Shown one piece after another: positions 38,859 to 46,579 of a DNA stretch of 46,579 nucleotides. The notes beneath the pieces are model-generated. The model saw only the letters and a list, made by a program, of their open reading frames with translations. It was not told the origin of the DNA and searched no databases. Every line of letters begins with the position of its first letter. Positions within the stretch are counted from its first letter, which is position 1. Where the stretch lies: the NCBI GenBank assembly GCA_017962705.1, contig JAGCUV010000143.1, positions 1 to 46,579 on the forward strand. Reading direction: 5' to 3'. The position numbers and the translations under genes were made by a program. The DNA comes from Bacteroidales bacterium (GTDB lineage: Bacteria; Bacteroidota; Bacteroidia; Bacteroidales; UBA932).

Positions 38859-40073
38859 ATGATTATTCTGGTTCTCAACTGCGGCAGTTCTTCTCTGAAG
38901 TATCAACTGCTCGACATGAAAAGTTACGATAGTTACGACTTGCTGGCCAAAGGTCTTGTGGAGCGTATCGGGATGGAAATGTCCCACCTCAAACATCAGG
39001 CGACGGGCAAGGAGGCTTTGGAGGAAAACAAACCCATTCCTGACCATACGGATGCCATCCGGTCTGTTCTCGCGGCCCTCACGGACAAGACGGCCGGTGT
39101 GCTGTCCTCACTCGAAGATATTGAGGCGGTGGGACATCGCGTGCTGCACGGTGGTGCCAAGTTGACGGCCAGCAAACGAGTGGATGACGAACTCATCGCC
39201 CAGGTGGAAAAATGCTGCGACCTCGGTCCGCTCCACAACCCCGCCAACCTCAAAGGCATTTATGCGGTCAAGGAAGTGATGCCTTCCACGCCGCAAGTGG
39301 CCGTTTTTGATACGGCTTTCCATCAGACAATGCCCGATTATGCCTACACCTATGCGATTCCTTATCGTTATTATGAGAAATACGATATCCGCAAATACGG
39401 CTTCCACGGGACCAGCCACCGTTATGTGTCGGCGAAAGGTGCCCAGTTTGCCGGCCTGGACATGAACAACAGCCGCATCATCACCTGTCACCTTGGCAAC
39501 GGCAGTTCTATCGCTGCGGTGCTCAACGGCAAGTGCGTCAATACGACGATGGGGCTTACCCCGCTGGATGGTCTTATTATGGGGACGCGCTGTGGTGCCA
39601 TCGACCCTTCGGTCGTGACCTATATCCAGAAGAAAGAAGGACTGACCGCCGACCAGGTGGAAACGATGCTCAACAAAGAGAGCGGTCTTCTGGGGGTGTC
39701 CGGCATTTCATCCGACGTTCGCGACCTCGGTCAAGCCGCGGAGAACGGGGAGTATCGTGCCAAATTGGCCCTGAAGAAACTCGTACACGGTGTCATTAAT
39801 TATGTGGGTGCCTATGTCGCCGAAATGAACGGCGTAGATTTGATTGTTTTCACCGGCGGCATCGGCGAGAATAATGGCCGTATGCGTCGTCGTATCTGCG
39901 ACAACCTGACTTATCTCGGTCTCCAGTTTGACAACGAGGCCAACGACTGCCGCGGTAAGGATGTGATGATCACCCTGCCCGAATCCAAGGTCAAAGCCGC
40001 CGTCATCTGCACCAACGAAGAACTCGTCATCGCCCAGGACACGATGAAAATCGTCCTCAACGAGGAAATCTGA
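38859..40073 (+). CDS. ackA: Acetate kinase
   Basis: AckA interconverts acetyl phosphate plus ADP with acetate plus ATP in fermentation. The 404-residue protein shows the N-terminal phosphate-binding motif ILVLNCGSSSLKYQL and GHRVLHGGAKLT. It also has FDTAFHQTMPDYAYTYAIPY, YGFHGTSHRYVS, the HLGNGSSIAAVLNGKCVNTT block, MGTRCGAIDPSV and FTGGIGENNGRMRRRI. It is full length and intact. Phosphotransacetylase (pta), usually adjacent in Bacteroidales, is not next to it; its neighbours are comEC and rsmD. Confidence 0.97.
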   Translation: MIILVLNCGSSSLKYQLLDMKSYDSYDLLAKGLVERIGMEMSHLKHQATGKEALEENKPIPDHTDAIRSVLAALTDKTAGVLSSLEDIEAVGHRVLHGGAKLTASKRVDDELIAQVEKCCDLGPLHNPANLKGIYAVKEVMPSTPQVAVFDTAFHQTMPDYAYTYAIPYRYYEKYDIRKYGFHGTSHRYVSAKGAQFAGLDMNNSRIITCHLGNGSSIAAVLNGKCVNTTMGLTPLDGLIMGTRCGAIDPSVVTYIQKKEGLTADQVETMLNKESGLLGVSGISSDVRDLGQAAENGEYRAKLALKKLVHGVINYVGAYVAEMNGVDLIVFTGGIGENNGRMRRRICDNLTYLGLQFDNEANDCRGKDVMITLPESKVKAAVICTNEELVIAQDTMKIVLNEEI

Positions 40074-40098
40074 CGCCTGGCAAAAAGGAGCGTTACCT

Positions 40099-40662
40099 CT
40101 ACTTGAAGAAGCTGAAATGCACATTCCCGTATTTCTTTTCTTTGAAGAAGCGGGGATGGGCTTGGAAGTTGTAGTCGGCGGAATGCTCCAAAATAAAGAG
40201 ACAGTCGGGGTAGAGCAGGCTTTGCGGCTGCCCTTCTTCGCCGGTCCAGGTCGTTGAGAAAATCTTGTCGGGGAGCGTTTCAACCCCTTCCAAGGCGTAC
40301 GGCGGATCGGCGAAAATCACGTCGAAGCGTTTGCGGCACAAGGGCAGGAAGTCGAAGACATTGTGGTGGACCACCGTGATGATTCTGTCCAGTCCGAGGG
40401 CGTGGGCATGCTGCTTGATGAAGCGGGCATTGTCGGGGTTCATCTCGATGCTGTAGACGCTCGCCGCGCCGCGGGAAGCGAATTCAAAACTGATGGAGCC
40501 CGCGCCGCCGAACAGATCGAGCACTTGCAAATCTTCGAACTCGTAGATGCTGTCGAGGGTGTTGAAAAGTCCTTCTTTCGCGAAATCAGTCGTAGGGCGT
40601 GCCTTGTAACCCGGCGGAGGTGTGATGCTCCGGCCCCGCAATGTGCCGCCGATGATTCTCAT
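40099..40662 (-). CDS. rsmD: 16S rRNA (guanine966-N2)-methyltransferase RsmD
   Basis: RsmD methylates G966 of 16S rRNA in assembled 30S subunits. The 187-residue protein starts MRIIGGTLRGRSITPPPGYK at ATG 40662; the long upstream extension of the frame lies in the DUF3822 gene and is discarded. It contains RPTTDFAKEGLFNTL, the SAM-binding VLDLFGGAGSISFEFASRGA and the catalytic DPPY tetrad (FDVIFADPPYALEG). The start overlaps the stop of the DUF3822 gene by four bases, a pairing typical of Bacteroidales. Confidence 0.94.
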   Translation of the reverse strand: MRIIGGTLRGRSITPPPGYKARPTTDFAKEGLFNTLDSIYEFEDLQVLDLFGGAGSISFEFASRGAASVYSIEMNPDNARFIKQHAHALGLDRIITVVHHNVFDFLPLCRKRFDVIFADPPYALEGVETLPDKIFSTTWTGEEGQPQSLLYPDCLFILEHSADYNFQAHPRFFKEKKYGNVHFSFFK

Positions 40663-41330
40663 AGGCTCTTGACCGCTTGGAAGTAATGATAGAGCGATAA
40701 TTCCTCTTCCGCTGTCAGCGGAGTGCGGAAGTAAATGGTGGAAGCCTCCGGATTGAGTTGGAGCTTCTTGAGCGCCATAAATATATAGTATTGTGCGGTG
40801 GTGAAGTCGGGGGCTTCGAAGCTGTTGCACAGCATCAGGTTCTTTCCCTGGAAAATCACCAGATAGAGCCGACCTTCGGCGTAAGAAGCGATGATTTTGT
40901 TATAGGAGTCCACCCGGTATCCTTCGGTCAGCAGATAATGGAATTCCGGCAGAATGTCCTCTTCGCCGACCGCGAGCATTCCACTGATGATGTGTGACAG
41001 ACGCGTCTTGGCGGGGCTCCAGACTTCTACGGCGCCCAGTTCCGCAGGCAAGTCTCTCCAACGCAGTTCTTCCCCTTCGACAGGGCTGAAAGCCGCACTC
41101 AGATATTCTTGCACCTGAGATGCATCAAACCAAGAGGCTGGCACCAGCGTATAACGGGGAATGAAGGCGGAAAGGACGATTTCGTTGTAGCTCCGCTGAA
41201 AAACGTCGCTGCTGAAAACAAACTCTGCGCTCAGCCATTCGGACCGGGCGCAGTTGTTCGTTTGATAAGTAAATCCGTTCAGACCAAGCTGAACCGATAT
41301 TCCGGATGGATTATTCCCAGTTACCGGCAT
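40659..41330 (-). CDS. DUF3822-family protein
   Basis: This 223-residue soluble protein belongs to DUF3822, a Bacteroidota-specific family that sits directly upstream of rsmD. Visible features include YNEIVLSAFIPRYTLVPASW, WSPAKTRLSHIISGML and the segment EGRLYLVIFQGKNLMLCNSF. Members have an actin/ASKHA-like fold prediction, but no function is known; there is no signal peptide. It starts inside the last 20 bases of the upstream gene and overlaps rsmD at its end, so the three genes form one transcription unit. Confidence 0.8.
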   Translation of the reverse strand: MPVTGNNPSGISVQLGLNGFTYQTNNCARSEWLSAEFVFSSDVFQRSYNEIVLSAFIPRYTLVPASWFDASQVQEYLSAAFSPVEGEELRWRDLPAELGAVEVWSPAKTRLSHIISGMLAVGEEDILPEFHYLLTEGYRVDSYNKIIASYAEGRLYLVIFQGKNLMLCNSFEAPDFTTAQYYIFMALKKLQLNPEASTIYFRTPLTAEEELSLYHYFQAVKSL

Positions 41331-42123
41331 TGTTGTTCGGGGCTGTGACGCTACCGACTTTCAGGCCGGGATAGCGATCCGTATCAATGCGTTCCTCGCA
41401 GAGGTTGACAATCAATTGGTGGTTCATTCCTTTGAGCAGACGTTCGACATAGACATAAGGTTCGGCTTTCGTCTTGTCAGTGTAGGGGAGCATCTTCTTT
41501 TCGGCATAAGGAATAGCTGCTTCGAAGAGGGGCACCTTCACACCCGAGACCGTCTTGATTTCGGCAGCATAGATGATGGTATCTTTGTCGGTGTAAGGAA
41601 TGTACTTGATGTTTTCCACTTTGAAGTCGGGACGATTCTTCTTGCTGCAAAGGGTGTCCTTGACGGGAATCTTGGTGGTGGTCGTCAGCACGAGGGTGAA
41701 GTTGGGATCCTTCGGCGTGCCGTCTTCGTTGTAGTATTGGTCAAAGAGTTCAGCATCGGTAATGCTGTTTTTCTTTTTGTTGTATCTGTTCTTCTTCTTG
41801 AAATCGTCTTTGATCTTTTGGGTGTTGAGCATAGCCAAGGAGTCGTCTTTGGAACCGATTTGCTTGATGACTTCCACATAGCCGTTCTCGTAGAACCAAA
41901 TCAAGGAGTCGGCGTTGGGAGAGTAATGGCCGTACGTGCTCTTGAATCCCACCTGAAGGGTACGGATATCTTTAAGAAGTTGGATGGCAACTTGCTCGCG
42001 GGCGGCTTTTTCTTCGTTGAACTTTACAGGCCGCATAATACTGTCTATGCAGAAGTAAGCCAGGACAAGGATACAGACAGGAAGGACTGCGAAGGTCAGG
42101 ATTTTAGAATAGAGTGGTTTCAT
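41311..42123 (-). CDS. Membrane-anchored protein of unknown function
   Basis: This 270-residue protein has one N-terminal hydrophobic helix (about residues 8-27, ILTFAVLPVCILVLAYFCID), followed by a helix-forming segment (EEKAAREQVAIQLLKDIRTL) and a YGHYSPNADSLIWFYENGYV block. The layout, an N-terminal helix then a globular domain, is loosely like type IV pilin-like proteins, but no prepilin cleavage motif is evident. A lysine-rich central part (KDDFKKKNRYNKKKNSITDA) follows. Similar genes precede DUF3822-rsmD in other Bacteroidales. I do not recognise a function. It would face the periplasm. Confidence 0.7.
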   Translation of the reverse strand: MKPLYSKILTFAVLPVCILVLAYFCIDSIMRPVKFNEEKAAREQVAIQLLKDIRTLQVGFKSTYGHYSPNADSLIWFYENGYVEVIKQIGSKDDSLAMLNTQKIKDDFKKKNRYNKKKNSITDAELFDQYYNEDGTPKDPNFTLVLTTTTKIPVKDTLCSKKNRPDFKVENIKYIPYTDKDTIIYAAEIKTVSGVKVPLFEAAIPYAEKKMLPYTDKTKAEPYVYVERLLKGMNHQLIVNLCEERIDTDRYPGLKVGSVTAPNNNAGNWE

Positions 42124-42152
42124 TATGGTGTTTGTTTTGTTTCAAAATCACG

Positions 42153-42210
42153 CAAAGATAAGAAACTGTTTGGAATTTTGAAACAGTTTCGAAAAAAATG
42201 AATAAATTTG
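42153..42210. promoter_or_regulatory. Divergent -7 boxes flanking a perfect inverted repeat
   Basis: TATCTTTG lies on the minus strand (42160-42153) for the unknown-rsmD operon and TAAATTTG on the plus strand (42203-42210) for the DHH gene. The inverted repeat at 42162-42190 fills the space between, where both -33 regions would be. Confidence 0.5.
42162..42190. repeat. Perfect 10-bp inverted repeat between divergent genes
   Basis: GAAACTGTTT (42162-42171) and AAACAGTTTC (42181-42190) are exact reverse complements separated by nine bases. The symmetric position between two divergent promoters suggests a shared operator; a terminator is unlikely because no T-run follows. Confidence 0.6.
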
Positions 42211-42218
42211 CAAGAGAT

Positions 42219-43307
42219 ATGACGGGAAAAGTAGTCATAATGCCAGAGGATAGATTAGCGGTTCAGCGCATTTTGAAGGACTGTGACAATTTTGTCGTCA
42301 CCTGCCACAACAGTCCGGATGGGGATGCGCTTGGCAGTTGTGCCGCGATGTGTCATTTCCTGACGTCAGGGGGGAAACGCTGCGTGTTGGTCCTGCCGGA
42401 TCCCGCGCCCGCTCCCTTGTCTTTTGTTTTTGAACCGGCTCCTTCTTTTCCTGTGTATAACCGGGAGGACCATCCGCAGCAAGTGGCAGCGGCCCTGGCC
42501 GGAGCGGGGGCGATTGTCTGTTTGGATTTCAATCATCTGGGTCGGACCAAATTGGGCGATGCCATTCGTGCATGCCCCGTACCCAGAATCCTGATAGACC
42601 ACCATCTCAATCCGGATCGTGGGACTTTCGACGCTTGCATCAGCGATGTGAATGTATCTTCGGCTTGCGAGTTGCTGTATTATCTGTTGCTTTCTTTTGA
42701 TGGCATCAACGGAGATGCGTCCGCCCTTCCGCCTCGCTGCGCCTACAGTCTGCTGGTCGGGATGACGACGGACAGCAACAATTTCGCCAATTCGGTCTAC
42801 CCCACCACTTTGCGTATGGCATCCGAACTGATTGCAGCCGGGGTGGACCGGGAAGATATCATCGATAAGATTTATCATCACTATCGCGAAAACCGGTTGA
42901 GGGCGATGGGATATTTCCTTTCGGAAAAATTGACCCTGACTCCCCAGAAGGTAGCGTACGTCGTTTTCTCACAGGAAGAAATGCTGCGTTTCGGTCTGGA
43001 AGAGGGGGAGACGGAGGGGTTTGTCAATCTTCCGTTGAGCCTGGATGCCGTGGATATGAGTATTTTCGTGCGAGAGTTGCCGGATCGTTTCCGTGTGTCC
43101 GTCCGTTCCAAAAAGGGCGTTTCTGCCAATTCCCTGGCCAAGGATTATTTCTTTGGCGGAGGACATGAGAATGCGGCGGGAGGTATGTTGTTCAAGTTTT
43201 CTTCCGATCCGAAGAACCGCCTCGGCCACCCGGCCGTCGTCGAGGGTGTCGCTTCGGCCGTACAGTATGTTCAGGACGCCATCGTCCGTTATTTTGACAA
43301 ACAATGA
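42219..43307 (+). CDS. nrnA: DHH/DHHA1 phosphoesterase (NrnA-like oligoribonuclease/pAp phosphatase)
   Basis: NrnA-type enzymes degrade nanoRNA and/or dephosphorylate pAp. The protein of about 360 residues has the DHH-domain motifs: HNSPDGDALGSCAAM (motif I), VCLDFNHLGRTKL (II), ILIDHHLNPDRG (III, DHH) and GMTTDSNNFANSVY (IV). The DHHA1 substrate-binding motif is GGGHENAAGGM. The frame is open from ATG 42198, but a -7 box at 42203-42210 would put the transcript start after it; ATG 42219 or 42240 is therefore more likely. Its TGA overlaps the next ATG. Confidence 0.92.
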   Translation: MTGKVVIMPEDRLAVQRILKDCDNFVVTCHNSPDGDALGSCAAMCHFLTSGGKRCVLVLPDPAPAPLSFVFEPAPSFPVYNREDHPQQVAAALAGAGAIVCLDFNHLGRTKLGDAIRACPVPRILIDHHLNPDRGTFDACISDVNVSSACELLYYLLLSFDGINGDASALPPRCAYSLLVGMTTDSNNFANSVYPTTLRMASELIAAGVDREDIIDKIYHHYRENRLRAMGYFLSEKLTLTPQKVAYVVFSQEEMLRFGLEEGETEGFVNLPLSLDAVDMSIFVRELPDRFRVSVRSKKGVSANSLAKDYFFGGGHENAAGGMLFKFSSDPKNRLGHPAVVEGVASAVQYVQDAIVRYFDKQ

Positions 43308-43846
43308 AAGGCGGGATGCATAAGTTTGCCTGTGCACTTGCGGCATTTCTGGCCCTTTCCTGCGGGAAGGCGGGCCGGGAGTCGGTTTTTGCCTCTCAGG
43401 AGACCAAAATCGCTTCTTATATCGAATCGGAGACAAAAACGGAAGGGGTGACCTTTGTTAACAATGAGGGGGTCTATCGGATTATCTATGCAGAGGGGAC
43501 GGGGGAGGCTTTGCAGGCAAACGGTGTTGTGTCTTTTTACTATGCCGCCTATATTTTTACCGGCTCGAAGTCTGTTTCCAATTTGATTGCGACCAATCAC
43601 AAAGAGACAGCGGAAAAAGCATCCTGGGATGTATCGGATGCGAGCCGCTTCGAGGCCCTGAATGCAGGGGTGGCGGAAGCCGGTTTTGTGGACGGGCTCA
43701 AGCGCGGAATCGTGGGCGTCAAGGCCGACCAGCACGCCAGCATCGTGTTTTCGGGACGCTATGGCTTTGGAGATAAAATATACGGAAAAGTGCCGGCCAA
43801 TTCTGCTTTGTTGTATGAAATCTGGGTGGTGGCCGTCACCAATTAA
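43304..43846 (+). CDS. FKBP-type peptidyl-prolyl isomerase-like lipoprotein
   Basis: This 180-residue protein has a lipoprotein signal peptide with lipobox LALSC (Cys 20) and one FKBP-like domain. The domain covers about residues 60-180: VVSFYYAAYIFTGSKSV, GFVDGLKRGIVGVKADQHAS, then the YGFGDKIYGKVPANSALLYE end, which matches the FKBP C-terminal pattern YG...IP.NS.L.F.VEL. FKBPs assist folding at proline bonds; this one would act in the periplasm or outer membrane. It overlaps the upstream phosphoesterase by four bases and is followed by a second FKBP-like lipoprotein 10 bases later. Confidence 0.85.
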   Translation: MKGGMHKFACALAAFLALSCGKAGRESVFASQETKIASYIESETKTEGVTFVNNEGVYRIIYAEGTGEALQANGVVSFYYAAYIFTGSKSVSNLIATNHKETAEKASWDVSDASRFEALNAGVAEAGFVDGLKRGIVGVKADQHASIVFSGRYGFGDKIYGKVPANSALLYEIWVVAVTN

Positions 43847-43856
43847 ATTGAAGAGT

Positions 43857-44960
43857 ATGAAGAGAATCATTTGCTATTCGTTGTTGCTGATACTGGTCCT
43901 GGCTTGTGCCAAGACAGAGACGGTCTCGTCCAATGTCAAGGCCAAACGTGTCTTTGATGCCTGGCTTCAAATGACGTATCCTGATGCGTATAACAATGGT
44001 CCGCAAGGTTGGGGCTGGTATTATAATCCGCATCCGGCCAAGGAAGTCCCCGGAACGGGGAAGCCGGTCGCCGACAGCGCCTGGGTGCAGGTCCGGTTTA
44101 CGGCCTGGAATATGGGCGGTATGATTGTCGAGTCAAGCGAGGAGAGGCCGCATCGTCAGATCGGCGATTATGTAAGTTACAACTACTATGGTCCCGTTGT
44201 CTGGCATAAAGCGGACGCTGCCGCCCTGCCTGCCGGTTTGCGAAATCTGTTGCTGGATATGAATATTGGCGGCAAACGCCAGGCTTTTGTCCCCGGTTGG
44301 TTGAATTCCACGAGCAATTATTCTTCTGCGCAAGAGTATTTTAACGACAGTGAAAATGCGGGCAGTGCTTTGATGTATGACATTGAAATCGTGGATGCGA
44401 CCAATGACATTACACGTTGGGGGGTGGATTCGCTGGTGCGTTATGTGGGTCATCATCCTGTCTGTCCTTATGCGAAATCCAACGGAGATGTTCCGGCCGG
44501 GAAGGCGCGGTTCGTGCGCTGCCCGGAGAGTTCCAAGGACACGACGAACCTGGGATTTTGGTACCAGTGTCTGAAGGAGCCGGACAAGGTGAAATCATGG
44601 CCCGCCGACACAATCGTCTATGTGGACTATGTGGGGCGTCGTCTGGATGGGACCGTGTTTGACACCAGCATCAGGGATACGGCCCGCAAGTATGACCTTT
44701 ATTCTTCTTCCGCCACCTATTCTCCGATGAAAATGAGGATAGCGTCCGTTTTCTATGACAGCAAAATGATATCGACGTCTGATGGTTCGGAGAGTTCCCT
44801 CATCAATGGTTTCACCTACGCCGTCAAGCAGATGAAACCGGGCGAATGGGGCGTGACGCTTTTCCACCAGGGGATGGGTTATGCACAATCTTCCCAGGCC
44901 ACGATTCCCGCTTACAGTCCGTTACTATTTGAATTGAGGCTGGTGGATGCTCCCCAGTAG
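43857..44960 (+). CDS. Lipoprotein with two FKBP-like domains
   Basis: This 367-residue protein starts at ATG 43857 (MKRIICYSLLLILVLACAKT), giving a lipobox at Cys 17; the upstream frame lies inside the preceding gene and is discarded. Two FKBP-like regions are visible. One is at about residues 75-180 (QIGDYVSYNYYGPVVWHKAD, then NAGSALMYDIEIVDATND). The other is at about 245-365 (VYVDYVGRRLDGTVFDTSIR, GFTYAVKQMKPGEWGVTLFH, TIPAYSPLLFELRLVD). The second is the closer match. Catalysis is uncertain because the active-site aromatic set is only partly recognisable. Two adjacent FKBP lipoproteins suggest specialised envelope-protein folding. Confidence 0.8.
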   Translation: MKRIICYSLLLILVLACAKTETVSSNVKAKRVFDAWLQMTYPDAYNNGPQGWGWYYNPHPAKEVPGTGKPVADSAWVQVRFTAWNMGGMIVESSEERPHRQIGDYVSYNYYGPVVWHKADAAALPAGLRNLLLDMNIGGKRQAFVPGWLNSTSNYSSAQEYFNDSENAGSALMYDIEIVDATNDITRWGVDSLVRYVGHHPVCPYAKSNGDVPAGKARFVRCPESSKDTTNLGFWYQCLKEPDKVKSWPADTIVYVDYVGRRLDGTVFDTSIRDTARKYDLYSSSATYSPMKMRIASVFYDSKMISTSDGSESSLINGFTYAVKQMKPGEWGVTLFHQGMGYAQSSQATIPAYSPLLFELRLVDAPQ

Positions 44961-44963
44961 GAA

Positions 44964-46358
44964 ATGAAAGAAGAGTCGTCGCCGTACGTACCCCTCGAAC
45001 TGGGTACGGAAAATATTTCCACGCTCTTGCGTCAATATGCGGTTCCCGCCATCATCGCGATGACGGCTTCTTCTTTGTACAATATCGTCGATAGTGTTTT
45101 CATCGGCCGCTGCGTCGGTACGTTGGCGATTTCGGGCTTGGCACTGACATTCCCGCTGATGAATTTGTCCGCAGCTTTCGGTACGCTGGTCGGCATCGGG
45201 GGCGCGACGATGGTGTCGGTGTTCCTCGGAAGAAAATGGTACAAGCCCGCCAACAAAGTGCTGGGCAACACCTTTTCTTTGAATGTGCTTACCGGGCTGC
45301 TCTTTATGGTTGTCACCCTGTTGTGGCTCGATCCCATTCTGCGCTTTTTCGGAGCCAGTGACGATACTTTGCCCTATGCACGGGAGTATATGGTCATTCT
45401 CCTGTATGGCAACATCATCACCCATCTCTATTTCGGACTCAACGGCATCATGCGAGCCGCAGGGCATCCCCGGAGGGCGATGTTCCTGACCTTGTTCACC
45501 GTCTTCATCAATACCCTGTTGGATGCCGTCTTCATTTATGTGCTGGAATGGGGCATACAGGGGGCGGCTTGGGCGACGATTCTTTCGCAGACGCTGGCCT
45601 TTCTGATCATTATGGTGGATTTCAGCAGCACCAAAAGGGTCTTGCATTTCACGCCCAAATCTTTTATTCCGGATTGGCGCATCGCCCGCGACAGCTTGGA
45701 AATCGGGTTCGCTCCCTTTTTGATGAATGCGGCAGCCTGTGTGGTGACGATGATCATCAATCAGCAGCTCCAGTGCTATTTCGGGGATATGGGGATTGCT
45801 TCTTTCGGCATCTGCAACCGCATCGCCTTTCTCTTCATTATGGTTTGTATCGGGTTGAATCAGGGGATGCAGCCCATTGCCGGTTATAATTTCGGTGCAA
45901 AACTCTACTCGCGTGTCAAATTGGTGTATAACAGGACGGTTATGTGGGCTACGGTCGTCGTTACCATCGCTACGCTGCTCAGTTTGTTCTGTCCGGATAG
46001 GATAACCGGCGCGTTTACGCACGATCCGGCCCTGATTGCCGATTCCGCCCACGCGCTTCGGATTATGAACTGTATGATGTTCATCGTCGGTTTCCATATC
46101 ATCACCACCAATCTGTTTCAGTGCCTGGGAATGGTGCGCCAGTCGATTTTCCTCTCCCTGATCCGTCAGTTGCTGTATCTGGTGCCTTTGCTGTATCTGT
46201 TGCCTTTGTGGCTGGAAGGAGACGGAATCTGGTGGAGTTTCCCGATTTCCGACCTGATGTCTTTTGTAACGGCGATGATCATGCGTTTTTCGCTTTTGCG
46301 AAAGTTTGATAGTTTGCAAGATGGAGAAGATGGCGAAATTCTGGGCAGTAAGTTGTAG
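44964..46358 (+). CDS. MATE-family efflux transporter
   Basis: This 464-residue protein has about twelve transmembrane segments and the MATE two-bundle repeat. It begins with GTENISTLLRQYAVPAIIAM, then SLYNIVDSVFIGRCVGTLAI and GIGGATMVSVFLGRKWYKPA. The second half shows GIASFGICNRIAFLFIMVCI, GLNQGMQPIAGYNFG and FQCLGMVRQSIFLSLIRQLL. These motifs match the Bacteroidota MATE group that exports cationic drugs or metabolites with Na+ or H+. The start follows the FKBP gene by three bases, in the same direction. Substrate is unknown. Confidence 0.92.
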   Translation: MKEESSPYVPLELGTENISTLLRQYAVPAIIAMTASSLYNIVDSVFIGRCVGTLAISGLALTFPLMNLSAAFGTLVGIGGATMVSVFLGRKWYKPANKVLGNTFSLNVLTGLLFMVVTLLWLDPILRFFGASDDTLPYAREYMVILLYGNIITHLYFGLNGIMRAAGHPRRAMFLTLFTVFINTLLDAVFIYVLEWGIQGAAWATILSQTLAFLIIMVDFSSTKRVLHFTPKSFIPDWRIARDSLEIGFAPFLMNAAACVVTMIINQQLQCYFGDMGIASFGICNRIAFLFIMVCIGLNQGMQPIAGYNFGAKLYSRVKLVYNRTVMWATVVVTIATLLSLFCPDRITGAFTHDPALIADSAHALRIMNCMMFIVGFHIITTNLFQCLGMVRQSIFLSLIRQLLYLVPLLYLLPLWLEGDGIWWSFPISDLMSFVTAMIMRFSLLRKFDSLQDGEDGEILGSKL

Positions 46359-46361
46359 CGT

Positions 46362-46579
46362 ATGAAGTTTTCGAAGATAGGATTGAGCCGGCCGGTGGCG
46401 ATTGCTGTTTTGTCTGTTTCCGTGCTCTTGCTGGTGTTGCTGCTGATTCCCTCCCGGGAGGATTCGGAAGACGAACTTCCCATCGGAGCGGATTCGATTT
46501 GCTTGAATGTCTTTAGTTCCAATGAGCGCAGCAACTTGCCGGGGTTGGATAAGCGGATGGCAAAGTTTATGCGGCGATG
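46362..46579 (+). CDS. Probable serine hydrolase (beta-lactamase-like), 5' part only
   Basis: The frame opens three bases after the MATE stop and runs off the window. The visible 72 residues show an N-terminal membrane or signal segment (about residues 12-31, VAIAVLSVSVLLLVLLLIPS), an acidic linker and NLPGLDKRMAKFMRR. The last segment resembles the opening of Bacteroidota class C beta-lactamase-like hydrolases (LDKRI..FM..W). The catalytic SxxK lies beyond the edge, so the call is tentative. Confidence 0.5.
   Translation, partial: MKFSKIGLSRPVAIAVLSVSVLLLVLLLIPSREDSEDELPIGADSICLNVFSSNERSNLPGLDKRMAKFMRR

Overview
The window looks like a chromosomal segment of a Bacteroidota member, most likely an uncultured Bacteroidales. 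The evidence is: promoters of the form TTTG-N19/20-TAnnTTTG in front of many genes; few Shine-Dalgarno sites; an RnfBCDGEA operon in the Bacteroidales order; a FISUMP-type lipoprotein; an OMP/TonB-like barrel with a carboxypeptidase-regulatory N-terminus; and a 6S-like RNA between zapA and rny. Base composition looks moderately GC-rich, except for an AT-rich ATPase island at about 30.25-31.85 kb. The genus is not determinable by eye.

Layout. 0-1.1 kb is a degraded accessory edge: an N-terminal transposase fragment, a HicB-type antitoxin with only a 29-residue HicA remnant, and a dense block of palindromes. 1.1-3.5 kb is a ZapB-like coiled coil, zapA, a 6S-like RNA and rny. 3.5-8.7 kb is dacB (opposite strand), galE and alaS. 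8.75-13.5 kb holds one uninterrupted reading frame joining an LptG-type permease to methionyl-tRNA formyltransferase, followed by two tandem membrane-anchored M23 peptidases and a MerR regulator. 13.6-16.3 kb is a zinc-ribbon coiled-coil protein, dnaB and a short RseC-like protein that leads into rnfBCDGEA (16.3-21.3 kb). A sugar-nucleotide epimerase, tRNA-Ser(GCT), an S26-type peptidase, rpsU, an AAA ATPase, rplU-rpmA, serS and ruvC follow to 27.2 kb.

27.2-32.1 kb has a large outer-membrane barrel protein, then an AT-rich DUF234-type ATPase preceded by a 53-bp tandem repeat carrying four TATGGACA/TGTCCATA sites, then remnants of other genes. 32.1-36.5 kb (minus strand) is a tight operon: FISUMP lipoprotein, three-PASTA protein, RluD-like synthase, hisS. 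Then come apbE (plus), a short comEC (minus), ackA (plus), a minus-strand group of an unknown membrane-anchored protein, a DUF3822 protein and rsmD, and a plus-strand group of nrnA-like DHH phosphoesterase, two FKBP-like lipoproteins, a MATE transporter and the start of a probable serine hydrolase.

Functionally, most of the window is housekeeping: translation (alaS, serS, hisS, fmt, rsmD, rluD, rplU, rpmA, rpsU), DNA replication and repair (dnaB, ruvC), envelope (dacB, lptG, M23, PASTA) and energy (Rnf, with apbE able to flavinylate RnfD/RnfG; ackA). The most unusual observations are the LptG-Fmt fusion, the phased repeat array in front of the DUF234 ATPase, the near-perfect Shine-Dalgarno site of rpsU, and the palindromic block near 0.9-1.05 kb.
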